NCBI RefSeq assembly: GCF_001613405.1
Contig: NZ_BDCH01000017.1
Span: 248,001-312,000, forward strand
Source: Nocardia crassostreae
GTDB lineage: Bacteria; Actinomycetota; Actinomycetes; Mycobacteriales; Mycobacteriaceae
DNA length: 64,000 nucleotides
Direction: 5' to 3'
How positions within the stretch are numbered: the stretch's first letter is position 1; the number at the start of each line of letters is the position of its first letter. The notes beneath the pieces are model-generated. The model worked only from the letters and a program-made list of their open reading frames with translations. It ran no database searches and was not told where the DNA came from. Shown piece after piece: positions 35,948 to 45,147 of the stretch. Made by a program: the position numbers and the translations under genes.

Positions 35948-37467
35948 TTGGACGTTCTCGGGGATCTACTGCAGGGGTTCGGCACCGCGCTGACCCCCAC
36001 CCATCTGCTGCTGGCGGCCGTCGGCGTGCTGCTCGGCACCGCCATCGGGGTGTTGCCGGGCATCGGGCCCGCCATGGCGGTGGCGCTGCTGCTGCCCATT
36101 ACCTACAGCGTAGAGCCGACCAGTGCGTTCATCATGTTCGCGGGGATCTACTACGGCGGCATGTTCGGCGGATCGACCACCTCGATCCTGTTGAACACGC
36201 CGGGCGAGACCGCCTCGGTGGTCACCGCCATCGAGGGACACCCCATGGCGCAGAAGGGCCTGGCGCACAGGCTTTGGCCACCGCCGCCATCGGGCACTTC
36301 GTGGGCGGCATCTGCGGCACCCTGCTGCTGGTGCTGCTGGCGCCCGCGGTGGCGAAGGTCGCCGTGAAGATCGGCGCGCCGGACTATTTCGCCATCATGC
36401 TGCTGGCGTTCATCGCCGTCACCTCGGTGCTGGGCAGTTCGCGGGTGCGCGGCTTCGCCTCGCTCGGAATCGGTTTGATGATCGGGCTGATCGGCCTCGA
36501 TCCCATTACCGGGCAGCAGCGGCTCACCTTCGGCTCCCTGCATCTGGCCGACGGCATCGACGTGATCATCGTGGCGGTGGGGCTCTTCGCCGTCGGCGAG
36601 GCGCTCTGGGTGGCCGCGCATCTGCGCCGGAATCCCGGCACCGCCATCCCGGTGGGCCGAGCCCTGTTGAGCAGGAACGACTTCCAGCGCTCCTGGAAGC
36701 CGTGGCTGCGCGGCCCCTTCATCGGCTTCCCCTTCGGCGCGGTCCCCGCGGGCGGTGCGGAGATCCCGACCTTCCTGTCCTATGCCACCGAGAAGCGGCT
36801 GTCCAAGCACCGCGAGGAATTCGGCAAGGGCGCCATCGAGGGCGTCGCCGGACCCGAGTCCACGGCCAGCGCCTCGGCGGCGGGCACCCTGACCACCATG
36901 CTGCCCCTGGGCCTGCCCACCACCGCCACGGCCGCGGTCATGCTGGCGGCCTTCCAGCAGTACGGCATCCAGCCCGGACCCCTGCTCTTCCAACGGGAAT
37001 CGGAGCTGGTGTGGACCCTCATCGCCAGCCTCTTCATAGGCACCACCCTGCTACTGGCCCTCAACCTGCCGCTCGCCCCGCTGTGGGCGAAGCTGCTGCT
37101 CATCCCGCGCCCGTACCTGTATGCCGGAATCCTGTTCTTCGCCAGCGTCGGCGCCTACGCGGTGAGTGGCGACGTCACCGATCTGATCCTGCTGCTGATC
37201 ATCGGCCTGATCGGATTCCTCATGCGCCGCTACGGACTTCCGCTCCTCCCCGCCATAATCGGCGCCATCCTCGGCCCGAACGCCGAAGGCCAAATGCGCC
37301 GCGCCCTCCAGATCAGCAACGGCGACCTCAGCGGCCTGATCAACACCTGGTTCTCGATCACCGTCTACGCCGTGATCGCCGCAATCCTGGTATGGCCGCT
37401 CATCGCCCGCCTACTGCGCGCCCGCCGCACGGCACGGCAGCCCGTCACACCTGGGACTCGCGGATGA
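35948..37467 (+). pseudogene. tctA: Tripartite tricarboxylate transporter large membrane subunit TctA, 1-bp frameshift
   Basis: About 506 codons over two frames. From TTG 35948: LDVLGDLLQGFG, then GVLPGIGPAMAVALLLPITY and YYGGMFGGSTTSILLNTPGE, the TctA signatures, up to EGHPMAQKGLA. Near 36264 the frame shifts: the next frame resumes ALATAAIGHFVGG and continues through GAVPAGGAEIPTFLSYATEK, ESTASASAAGTLTTMLPLGLPT and the last membrane segments. Restoring one base (GCGCA to GCGGCA) gives GLAAQALATAAIGHF, as in relatives. With the stop in tctC, the operon as sequenced would be non-functional. Confidence 0.83.
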
Positions 37468-38183
37468 CGGCCAGCGCCCGGTCCCGCAGGTCCGGGCTCG
37501 CAGTCGCGGCATTGCCGGAATCGAACGGCGGCTGCGGGTCTTACTCCACCGCCAATTGCACGGCGCGGGCGGTGTTCTCGTCGCTGAGCCGGGCCGCCAG
37601 GTAGAGGGCCATATCGAGGCCCGCCGAAACGCCCGCGGCGGCGAGAATCAGTGATCCGGTGCAGACGGAAGTCGTCCACGTGGTCGTCGCGTCGATATCC
37701 CGAATCCATTGCAGCAGAAGCTGATTCCCGATACCGGCGAGAATTCCGCGATCACCCGCGCGCCCGGAGACCCGGGACAGGATCAGTGGGTTGTCCCGGT
37801 AGATGGGTCGAACACCCGGACGCCGCGGCCGATGAAGTCTTTAACGTTCTGCGTGACGACGGTGCCCCCGACCGCAAGCGCGATTGCCGCAATCTGCGCG
37901 TGCCATGCACTCAATGATACCGATATGCCCTCATTCTGCACTCAATCAGAATGCGAGGGGACTGTGCGCCGGGTGTGGCCGTGACCGCCTCGGGGCGTCC
38001 GGTAGCCATGGCGAGGCTCGCGGAGGTCAGCACCGGCCGTCCGCCGGGCGACACCAGTTCGATGCGGTATCGCGGGTCCGTGCCGAACCGGTTCGCCATA
38101 TCGAAAGCGCCGCTCGGACAGGCGATATCCAGAATCTGGGCGTCGTCATAGGCGATGAGGAGCACACGTCGGGCCGCATCCAT
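37445..38183 (-). pseudogene. GlxA-like DJ-1/PfpI family protein, rearranged pseudogene
   Basis: N-terminal part (38183 to about 37960): MDAARRVLLIAYDDAQILDIACPSGAFDMANRF, the class I glutamine amidotransferase-like fold of GlxA/DJ-1 proteins. The C-terminal part (about 37740 to 37445, minus strand) begins LLLQWIRDIDATTTWTTSVCTGSLIL with the nucleophile Cys, then jumps directly to GVSAGLDMALYLAARL, so some 40 residues between these motifs are missing. It then meets TAA at 37541-37543 where relatives have Tyr in EYDPQPPFD; the frame resumes DPQPPFDSGNAATASPDLRD. A foreign PIN-domain remnant lies between the two halves. Insertion, internal deletion and nonsense mutation together mark a true pseudogene. 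Confidence 0.75.
37783..37941 (-). pseudogene. VapC/FitB-like PIN-domain toxin remnant
   Basis: A 52-codon minus-strand stretch reading HAQIAAIALAVGGTVVTQNVKDFIGRGVRVFDP before a TGA at 37783. This is the C-terminal third of a type II toxin PIN-domain ribonuclease: D/HxQIAAIA, then TRNVKDF and GV.V.DP. The N-terminal catalytic acids and the antitoxin are absent. It is embedded in the GlxA-like pseudogene, suggesting insertion of a mobile toxin-antitoxin cassette followed by decay. Confidence 0.65.
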
Positions 38184-38253
38184 ACCCGGCGACGCTAGCG
38201 CAGAATACTCGGCGCGAGCCATTGACCGAGTCACGGTGTCTCACTATTTTGAA

Positions 38254-38270
38254 TGGGACAGCTTGTCTCA
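38254..38270. promoter_or_regulatory. Imperfect palindrome upstream of P450 gene
   Basis: TGGGACA-GCT-TGTCTCA, an imperfect inverted repeat ending 30 bases before the P450 ATG. A further TGTCTCA copy lies about 26 bases upstream (38237-38243). It is a candidate operator for the TetR protein encoded directly after the P450. Confidence 0.45.
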
Positions 38271-38300
38271 TGACGATTAGGTCAGCAAGGGAGCCAGATC

Positions 38301-39858
38301 ATGGCCGATTCCTCGGGTTCGCTGCATCCGCCCAGGTGGGCGCCTACTCCGCTGCGGTGGCACAACACGCGCATCGGGTGGTGGGAGTCGTGGCGGCTGG
38401 CGCTGAAGGTGTTTCCGCGGGTGCGGGATCACACGGTGGTGGATTATGCGGCGGGGCTGCCGGGGGCCGATGACGTGCTGGTGGCGCGGGTGCCGTTCGC
38501 GCGCTTCGTCGTTGTGCGGAGTCCGAAGCTGGTGCGGCAGGTGCTGGTCACCAACCAGAACAACTACATGAAGAGTCCCGAGTACGACATGCTCGCGGTG
38601 GCGTTCGGGCGGGGGCTGGTCACCGACCTCAACGAGGAACAGTGGCAGCGCAATCGGCGGCTGGTGCAGCCGATCTTCGCCAAGCGCAATGTGGACGGGT
38701 TCGCGCCGGTCATGGTGGCGGCCGCGAACGATGCCGTGGAGCGCATTCGCGGGCTGGCTGCCGAGGGGGAGATCGTCGATGTGGGGGCCGAGATGAACCG
38801 GCTCACACTGGATATCACCTCGCGCACCATGTTCGGTACCGATATCACCGGGCCCATGTCGGAGGTGGTGCTGGAGCGACTGCTGCGATTCTTCGGGCGC
38901 GGGTTCATGACCAATCTCAGCCATCCGCTGCACAATGTCTCGACCTGGGTGCTGCGACGGCGCGGGCGGACCGATCCCGTCAATTCCCGCTTGCCCATGC
39001 GCATCATGCGGCTGGCGGGCTGGGTCATCGAACCGCGGGCCATGCGCGATCTGCGCCATGCCGAGCGGGTGGTGGACGGGCTCATCGCCGACCATCGCAG
39101 CGGCCGCATCGATCGCAAGGACAATCTGCTGGCCCTGCTCATGGACGCCGCCGATCCGGAAACCGGCTACCGCTACAGCGTTCAGGAGATCCACGACGAG
39201 CTGATGACCTTCATCGGCGCCGGAATGGAAACCACCGCAACGGCTTTGAGCTGGGTGTGGCAGCTGCTGTCGGAGCATCCCGAGGCCCGCGAGCGGCTGC
39301 GGCAGGAGGTGGCATCGGTGCTCGGCGCGCGACCGGCCACCGCGGCGGATGTGGAACGGCTGCCGTGGACGCAGGCGGTCGTCTCCGAGACCATCCGCCT
39401 GCTGCCGCCGGTGATCGGCCTGGCCTGCACCGCCAAGGGCCCGGACGAGCTGGGCGGCTATCGCATCGAGCCGGGCACCACCGTGGCCGTCATCCTGCAC
39501 GGCCTGCACCACCGTGGCCGTCATCCTGCACGGCCTGCACCACCATCACGGGGTGTGGGAGCGGCCCGAGGAATTCGATCCGAGCCGCTTCCTGCCGGAA
39601 AACCTGGAACGCGAACAGAGGCGGGCCGCCATCCCGTTCGGTGCGGGCAAACGCATGTGCGTCGCATCGGGTTTCGCGAGCATGGAGGCCACCCTGGTGG
39701 TCGCGACCTTCGCACAGCACCTGCTCTTCGACGCGGTATCGCCCGAGCGGGTGCGCCGCCAGATCTCCTTCACGGGCGGCCCGGACGGCCCGCTGCCCAT
39801 GCGCCCGCACTTCCTGCCGGATCCGCATGCCGCCGGTGCGGCCGTATCGTCGGTTACC
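38301..39858 (+). pseudogene. Cytochrome P450 frameshifted by a 31-bp tandem duplication
   Basis: A P450 of about 510 codons. It begins MADSSGSLHPPRWAPTPLRW, has the I-helix oxygen-binding FIGAGMETTATALS, the K-helix SETIRLLPP and reaches GYRIEPGTTVAVILHGLHH. Here a 31-base unit (39475-39505) is repeated immediately (39506-39536), adding one base to the frame. The correct frame resumes with HHGVWERPEEFDPSRF and the heme loop FGAGKRMCVASGFA. Removing one unit restores a continuous P450 with HGLHHHHGVWERP, so the lesion is this duplication alone. The final P450 segment is not closed by a stop but runs on into the TetR gene. Confidence 0.83.
39475..39536 (+). repeat. 31-bp perfect tandem duplication
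   Basis: Two directly adjacent identical 31-base copies beginning GCACCACCGTGGCC, 39475-39505 and 39506-39536, inside the P450 gene. The duplication is flanked by the short GCACCAC repeat, so replication slippage is a simple origin; an assembly artefact is also possible. Confidence 0.9.
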
Positions 39859-40632
39859 GTGAGACCGCCCATCGACCTGCGACCGCATCGCCGACGATCG
39901 GGCGGTCAGCGCTGGCACGAACACAATTCGGCGCGCCGGACCACCATCCTGGAGGCCGCGGTCGCGCTCCTCGAGGAACAGCCGCCCGGCGCGGAGATCT
40001 CCACCGCGCAGATCGCGGACCGGGCCGGACTGGCGCGCTCGGTCATCTACCGCCAGTTCGAGAACCGCGAGCACCTCGACGCCCATGTCCGCGAGTTCAT
40101 CCTCCACCGCTACCTCGAGGAATTCGAGGAGAGCCTGGTGCTGGATCCGGTCAAGACCGTCGAGCAGATCGTGCTCGACATCATGCGCACGGTGGTGCGC
40201 TACGCCACCGAGCATCCGCATCTGTACCGCTTCGTCCAGCTCGGGCCGCTCCCCGGCGCGGAGGCGGCCACCGATACCGTCGCCACCTTCCGCCAGCACA
40301 TCGCCGACACCCTGTGGCAGCGCTTCACATCCTGGACCCGGATGCTCGGCATCGACGTCGCGCCCTTCCGCCCCCTGGCGTACGGGCTGGTCGGCCTCGT
40401 CGAGGGCATTGTCACCCAATACCTCAGCCGCCCAGCGGATTCCGTCGCCGAGCGCCCCGAGCCGGAGACCATCGCCCGCCTGCTCACCTCTTCCACCTGG
40501 TACCTCTTCGACGGCCACGCCCGCGAACTCGGCTACGCCTTCGACCGCGCGACCCCCGTCTCCACCATCCTCGGCGCGCTGTTCGAGGCCGCCGGTCGCG
40601 CCGAAGCGAGCCCGACCGGCGGCTCCGAGTGA
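39859..40632 (+). CDS. TetR family regulator, in frame with the P450 C-terminus
   Basis: About 257 residues if GTG 39859 is the start. The helix-turn-helix reads RRTTILEAAVALLEEQ and GLARSVIYRQFENREHL, followed by a helical ligand domain with VVRYATEHPHLYRFVQLG. There is no stop between the P450 C-terminal segment (PLPMRPHFLPDPH) and this domain, so the sequence predicts either a P450-TetR fusion or an internal start. The GTG has no strong Shine-Dalgarno. It may bind the palindrome at 38254-38270 and control the P450 gene. Confidence 0.8.
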   Translation: MRPPIDLRPHRRRSGGQRWHEHNSARRTTILEAAVALLEEQPPGAEISTAQIADRAGLARSVIYRQFENREHLDAHVREFILHRYLEEFEESLVLDPVKTVEQIVLDIMRTVVRYATEHPHLYRFVQLGPLPGAEAATDTVATFRQHIADTLWQRFTSWTRMLGIDVAPFRPLAYGLVGLVEGIVTQYLSRPADSVAERPEPETIARLLTSSTWYLFDGHARELGYAFDRATPVSTILGALFEAAGRAEASPTGGSE

Positions 40633-40644
40633 CGCGCGCGGAGG

Positions 40645-41811
40645 CTAGACCCGGCTCATGACCGGGTTCGCGCCCCGCCGAATCACCCTGCCCGGCAGCA
40701 GAATCGGCAGCGAGAGCGGTTGCGCGACGGTTTCCAGCGCCCGGTAGTAGACGCTCTCGTAGCCCGCGCCCAGCTTGTCGACGCCGAAGAGCCGCTCGAC
40801 GCGTTCGCGGCACGCGTACGGATTGAGTTCGCCCGCGCGGGCAATGGCCGCGGGCAGTTCGACCGGATCATCGCAGATGATGCCGGTGACGCCGTCTTCG
40901 AGCACTTCCGCCACCGCACCGCCGCGCAGCGCCACCACCGGCGTGCCGCACACCATGGCCTCGATCATGACAATGCCGAAGGGCTCCTCCCACCGGATCG
41001 GGAAGAGCAGGCAGCGGGCCGAGGCCAGCAGTTCCCGCTTGGCCACCGCATCGGCCTCGCCGTAGACCGAGTCGGTATCGGTGAGCAGCGGACGGATCCG
41101 CTCCTCGAAGTACGCCTTCTCCGGCGGCTCGTTCAGCTTGGCGGCCAGCACCAGCCGGATCCCGGCCTCGTGCGCGGCTTCGAGAGCCAGATGCGGGCCC
41201 TTGTAGGGCGCGTAGCGCCCGAGAAACAGCGCATAGTCCTCTTTTTTCGGGCGAAACGGCCATTCCTCGGGGCGCAGCGCATTGTGCACGCGACCGATCC
41301 AGTTGAAATCGAGAGTCAATTCCCGTTGCCGGTCGCTGATGGCCACGAGCTGCACACACTCGTCCAGCGATCGGTAGTAGTCGAGCATATCGGCGTCGTC
41401 GACCGGGCCGTGCGCGGTGACCACGGTGGGAATTCCCAGCTGCCGATAAAAAGGAGCATTGATCGGACCGGTGAAGGTGCGGTCGTGGATGATATCCACG
41501 GAATTGTTTCCGGCCAATTCCGCGATCACCTTCTGCACCCGCATGGCATGCAGTACCTAGGGAAACGGCTGGCCGAGCCGTTCACTCAGCGGATCCTGCC
41601 AGATTTGCACGAAATCTGCCTGAGTGCCCGATTTGCCGGAAGCCAGGAGCGTGACACGGTGCCCTCTGTTCACCAATTCATCGGTCAGTTCGGCGACAAT
41701 GGCCTCGATACCGCCATAACCGGCGGTCGGAATGTCGAAATAGGGCGGGGCGACCATAACGATATGTAGTGGACGGCCCTTGGCTGTGGAACACGAAAAA
41801 GCGGAACTCAT
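40645..41811 (-). pseudogene. GT4 family glycosyltransferase interrupted by an in-frame TAG
   Basis: About 388 codons. ATG 41811 starts MSSAFSCSTAKGRPLHIVMVAPPYF, then PTAGYGGIEAIVAELTDELVNRGHRVTLLASG, the N-terminal Rossmann domain of GT4 enzymes. TAG at 41557-41559 interrupts after LGQPFP; the frame continues VLHAMRVQKVIAEL, HDRTFTGP, then the donor-binding domain with FLGRYAPYKGPHLALEAA and FPIRWEEPFGIVMIEAMVCGTPVVA, the EX7E motif. Glu (GAG) fits the interrupted position. It would transfer a nucleotide-sugar in the cytosol. It converges with the TetR gene 12 bases away. Confidence 0.83.
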
Positions 41812-41982
41812 CGCTAATCTCCTCGTCGTTGAGGGGCGAAAGAAATACAAAACCCCATCCACCATTGCAGCAGCGACCAGAGTTATCAAGACCACACGCC
41901 AGACAATTGTCACGGCCGCACTACAGATGGCCGGTCAGCGCGTCAAGGGGGCAGCACAGCCCGGAATCCGATCTTGCGCTCG

Positions 41983-41999
41983 ATACCCTAGGTGGGTAT
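41983..41999. promoter_or_regulatory. CsoR-like copper operator upstream of copZ
   Basis: ATACCC-TAGGT-GGGTAT, a perfect 6-5-6 inverted repeat with the pseudo-palindromic ATACCC...GGGTAT form recognised by copper-sensing CsoR repressors. It lies about 45-60 bases before the copper chaperone reading frame. The transcript should start near here, so coding must begin downstream. Confidence 0.65.
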
Positions 42000-42043
42000 T
42001 GTTCCTTCTGTCGTCGCCCGGCGACCTCGAGAAAGGGACCTCC

Positions 42044-42250
42044 AGGAGCACCACGACCGTCTCCGTGACCGGCATGACCTGCGGCTGCTGCGCCAACTCC
42101 GTCAGCAAGGAGGTCGGCAAGCTGCCCGGTATCACCGGTGTCGATGTCGACTTCGTCAGTGGCCGTGTCTCATTCGACAGCGAGAGCCCCGTGGACCGGG
42201 AGTCGATCGCCGCCGCGGTGAATACGGCCGGTTACCAGCTCGCCGACTGA
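42044..42250 (+). CDS. copZ: CopZ-like heavy-metal-associated (copper chaperone) protein, start codon uncertain
   Basis: A 68-residue ferredoxin-like HMA domain: STTTVSVTGMTCGCCANSV binds Cu(I) with the MTCxxC pair, followed by GVDVDFVSGRVSF and IAAAVNTAGYQL, the second half of the fold. It would carry copper to an exporter in the cytosol. The codon where related proteins have ATG (before AGC ACC ACG) reads AGG at 42044-42046, while AAAGGGA sits correctly 4-10 bases upstream, so a start codon may have been lost by T to G. GTG 42065 would delete the first strand. The frame is open upstream to 41780, but the CsoR-like operator at 41983 argues against a longer protein. Confidence 0.72.
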   Translation, partial: RSTTTVSVTGMTCGCCANSVSKEVGKLPGITGVDVDFVSGRVSFDSESPVDRESIAAAVNTAGYQLAD

Positions 42251-42324
42251 AGTCGACGCCCGCCGGTCGACAGCGACCGGCGGGCGCGAAGACTCGTCCG
42301 ACCACTAGCTCCGGGACAAACCTC

Positions 42325-43698
42325 ATGATCACCTCCCTGTTCACCCACCGCGACTACACGCGACTGTTCACCGCCCAGGTGTCGGCCCTGTTCGGCACCG
42401 GATTGACCACCGTCGCACTGGGATTGCTCGCCTACGAACTCGCGGGCGCGGACGCCGCCGCGGTACTGGGCACCGCCCTCACCATCAAGATGCTGGTCTA
42501 CGTCACGGTCGCCCCGATCGTGGGCGCCTACGCCGACCGCTTCCCGCGCCGCCTTTTCCTGGTGAGCCTCAATGCGATTCGCGCCGCGGTCGTGCTGGCG
42601 CTGCCCTTCATCGACCAGATCTGGCAGATCTACGTGCTGATCGCGGTATTGCAGACCGCCTCGGCCGCCTTCACCCCAACCTATCAGGCCGTGATTCCCG
42701 ACATCCTGCCCGATGAACGCGATTACACCCGCGCGCTCTCGGCCGCACAGCTGGCGGCGACCATGGAAACCCTGCTCAGCCCCATGCTGGCCGCGGCCGC
42801 GCTGACCCTGATCAGCTTCCACTGGCTGTTCGTCGGCACCGCCATCGGATTCGTCGTCTCGGCCGCGCTGGTGCTCGCCACCCGTATCCCGGACGCGACC
42901 GCCAAGACCGCGGGCGGCTTCCGCGAGCGCATCACCCTCGGTATGCGGATCTTCGCCGCCACCCCGCGCCTGCGCGGACTGCTCGGCCTGAACCTGGTGG
43001 TCGCGGCGGCCGGGTCGGTGATCATGGTGAATACCGTCAACTATGTGCGCGACACCCTCGGCGGCACCCAGTCGGGTGTGGCGATGCTCCTGGCCGCCAA
43101 TGGTTTCGGCACCATGCTGGTCTCGCTGACACTGCCCCGCGTGCTGGATCGCGTCGGCGCCCGGCCGGTCATGCTGACCGGCGCGGCCACGCTGCTCACC
43201 GGGCTCGGCTCGGGCATCGCGCTCTCGACCGCGACGGCGGGCGAATGGCGCTGGGCCGCCGCCATCGCGGTGTGGTCGGTGATCGGCGCGGGCACCGCCG
43301 CCATCCTCACCCCGACCGGTCAGGTGCTGCGGCGCTCGTCGCAGGCAGCCGACCTCCCCGCACTGTTCGCCGCGCAGTTCTCGCTGTCGCACCTGGCCTG
43401 GCTGCTGACCTATCCGATCGCCGGATGGCTCACCACCGCAGCGGGTTTCACCGCGACCTGGGTGACCCTGGCGGCGCTCGCGGCGGCCGGAGTCACGGTG
43501 GCGGTGCGGATGTGGCCGAACGCCGATCCGGCCGAGATCACCCACCTGCACGCGGCGGGCACCATCGATCCGGCCCGGCTGACCGACGCCGAACCCGTGG
43601 GCGAGGGACTGTTCCGGCACACCCACGTGTACGTGATCGATGCCGAGCACCCGCGCTGGCCCGCGCACGCGGCCCGGCAGCCGGTCCTCGCCGCCTGA
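42325..43698 (+). CDS. Major facilitator superfamily transporter
   Basis: About 457 residues with 12 hydrophobic segments. FTHRDYTRLFTAQVSALFGTGLTTVALGLLAYEL opens the first half; VAPIVGAYADRFPRR is the loop 2-3 MFS motif. A C-terminal cytoplasmic tail of about 50 residues contains HTHVYVIDAEHPRWP, rich in histidine and acidic residues, which could bind metal. It is 75 bases after copZ and may be co-transcribed, so export of a metal or metal complex is possible; this is inference. ATG 42325 has weak ribosome-binding sequence. Confidence 0.82.
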   Translation: MITSLFTHRDYTRLFTAQVSALFGTGLTTVALGLLAYELAGADAAAVLGTALTIKMLVYVTVAPIVGAYADRFPRRLFLVSLNAIRAAVVLALPFIDQIWQIYVLIAVLQTASAAFTPTYQAVIPDILPDERDYTRALSAAQLAATMETLLSPMLAAAALTLISFHWLFVGTAIGFVVSAALVLATRIPDATAKTAGGFRERITLGMRIFAATPRLRGLLGLNLVVAAAGSVIMVNTVNYVRDTLGGTQSGVAMLLAANGFGTMLVSLTLPRVLDRVGARPVMLTGAATLLTGLGSGIALSTATAGEWRWAAAIAVWSVIGAGTAAILTPTGQVLRRSSQAADLPALFAAQFSLSHLAWLLTYPIAGWLTTAAGFTATWVTLAALAAAGVTVAVRMWPNADPAEITHLHAAGTIDPARLTDAEPVGEGLFRHTHVYVIDAEHPRWPAHAARQPVLAA

Positions 43699-43700
43699 GG

Positions 43701-45104
43701 TCAGTGGCCGGTCGGTGCGGCCCGTCCCGGTGGGACGGGCCGCACCAGCGGCGTTCCGGACCGCGGATCGCCCGCCTCGTGCATGCGGGCCCAGCTGTTG
43801 CGCACCGCCTCCTTGGTGGCCGGGCGCACGCGGTACAGCAGGGCGATCCCGCTCGCACAGCCGACGGTGACGGCGAGCGCGACGACCCCGGGCGCGACCG
43901 CCATATCCGGTTCGATGGGCCGGTACCAGTTCGGCGAGTAGGCCACGCGCTCGAAATCCCTGCCCCACAGGGCAACCGCGCACGAGGGCACGAACAGGGC
44001 CGCGATGGCCAGCGGCGGAATACTGGGGAACAGCGGGGTCATGGCGCCGAGACAATAGCCGCCGACGAACGCCACCGCGGTACCGCCGAGCACGGCGATG
44101 AGCGCACCGTGCGCGCCGGTGACCACCGTGAGGATCGACGCCACGGCCAGCGCCGCCGTCACCGCGGACGCCACCAGCGGCAGCCCGCGCCGATACCCGA
44201 CCAGCAGGCCGAGCGCGATGGCCCCGATGAAGAGGACGACGGCCCAGTCCGGCCGCGGCACCGTGATGGGTGTGCTGCCCGCCGCGGCGAAGGCGACCAT
44301 GAGCAGCAACAGCATGCCGTCCCGGCCGGGCAGGACGAACGCCCCGGCGGTGGTGGCCAGCACGATGAGCACCACGCCGACGCACAGCACCCGTATGTCG
44401 TAGCCGTCCTCCGCGAACCATTCCGAGGTGAGCAGGATGGTCGGGAAGACCAGGCCCGCCGCCAGGATGGGGCGCAGCGGCACCACGTCCACCAGCCTGC
44501 GCACCCGGACCGGGCGATGCCGGTTCGCGATCGCGCACGCCCCGTTCAGCACCGCCAGCACGGCCATGGACGCGGTATGCGGCGAATCGAGCAGGAATCG
44601 GTCCAGCAGCGAGGGCGTCTCGCCCGCGCTCGGCGAGGGCGTGAAGTCGCCGACCAGAATGCCGGTCATGGCGCCGAACAGGAAGGCGCTCGCGGTCGAT
44701 CGGCGCGACCAGGACAGCGTGCCGAACAGGCCCATGAGCACCCCGGCCCACAGCGAGTCGACGTAGGTGAGCGCGGACTGCGAGCCGATCTCATTGCTCC
44801 ACAGCACCTGATCGACCAGCAGCGCCAGCGCGACCAGCGAGGCGGTGATCCACGCCGCGGCAATGCTCATCATGACCGCGAAGACGGCGGCCAGCACGGC
44901 CACGAACGCCGCGGCCGTCGTCGCCCTCGGGACATTGAAGACCGCCAGGTCGACCCAGGGGGCAGTGTCCTGCGAGGAGTCCCGGGTGGGGTCGATCGGC
45001 ACCATGACGGTCAGTCCGGCGAGCACGGCCGCCAGACATATCGCTACAGCTTCGAGCGCTTCCCGCAGTCGCCGCACCCCACCACAATGGCCCACTCCGG
45101 ACAA
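43701..45104 (-). CDS. Polytopic membrane protein of unknown function
   Basis: Up to 467 residues with about 11-12 hydrophobic segments spread evenly (EAVAICLAAVLAGLTVM, TAAAFVAVLAAVFAVMMSIAAAW, ALALLVDQVLW, then more to the end). No transporter or enzyme signature is recognisable; the even spacing and lack of conserved charged residues in membranes resemble hypothetical actinobacterial membrane proteins. TTG 45104 opens the frame; GTG 45077 (VRRLREALEAVAI) is an equally good start. The C-terminus is formed by a hairpin sequence and is only 2 bases from the convergent MFS gene. Confidence 0.65.
   Translation of the reverse strand: MSGVGHCGGVRRLREALEAVAICLAAVLAGLTVMVPIDPTRDSSQDTAPWVDLAVFNVPRATTAAAFVAVLAAVFAVMMSIAAAWITASLVALALLVDQVLWSNEIGSQSALTYVDSLWAGVLMGLFGTLSWSRRSTASAFLFGAMTGILVGDFTPSPSAGETPSLLDRFLLDSPHTASMAVLAVLNGACAIANRHRPVRVRRLVDVVPLRPILAAGLVFPTILLTSEWFAEDGYDIRVLCVGVVLIVLATTAGAFVLPGRDGMLLLLMVAFAAAGSTPITVPRPDWAVVLFIGAIALGLLVGYRRGLPLVASAVTAALAVASILTVVTGAHGALIAVLGGTAVAFVGGYCLGAMTPLFPSIPPLAIAALFVPSCAVALWGRDFERVAYSPNWYRPIEPDMAVAPGVVALAVTVGCASGIALLYRVRPATKEAVRNSWARMHEAGDPRSGTPLVRPVPPGRAAPTGH
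43714..43746. terminator. Strong hairpin between convergent genes (bidirectional terminator candidate)
   Basis: GGTGCGGCCCGTCCC (43714-43728) and GGGACGGGCCGCACC (43732-43746) form a perfect 15-bp stem with a 3-base loop. It lies between the MFS stop and within the last codons of the opposing membrane protein gene. There is no T-run on either side, as usual for this GC-rich DNA. Confidence 0.65.
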
Positions 45105-45147
45105 ATCGGCAATCGATAGCTAGGTCACCCACCAGCACGAATACATC

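Noticed and set aside
42232..44751. An 839-codon minus-strand frame across the MFS and membrane protein genes
   Set aside because: Low-complexity Arg/Gly/His sequence antisense to or out of frame with clearly hydrophobic real genes.
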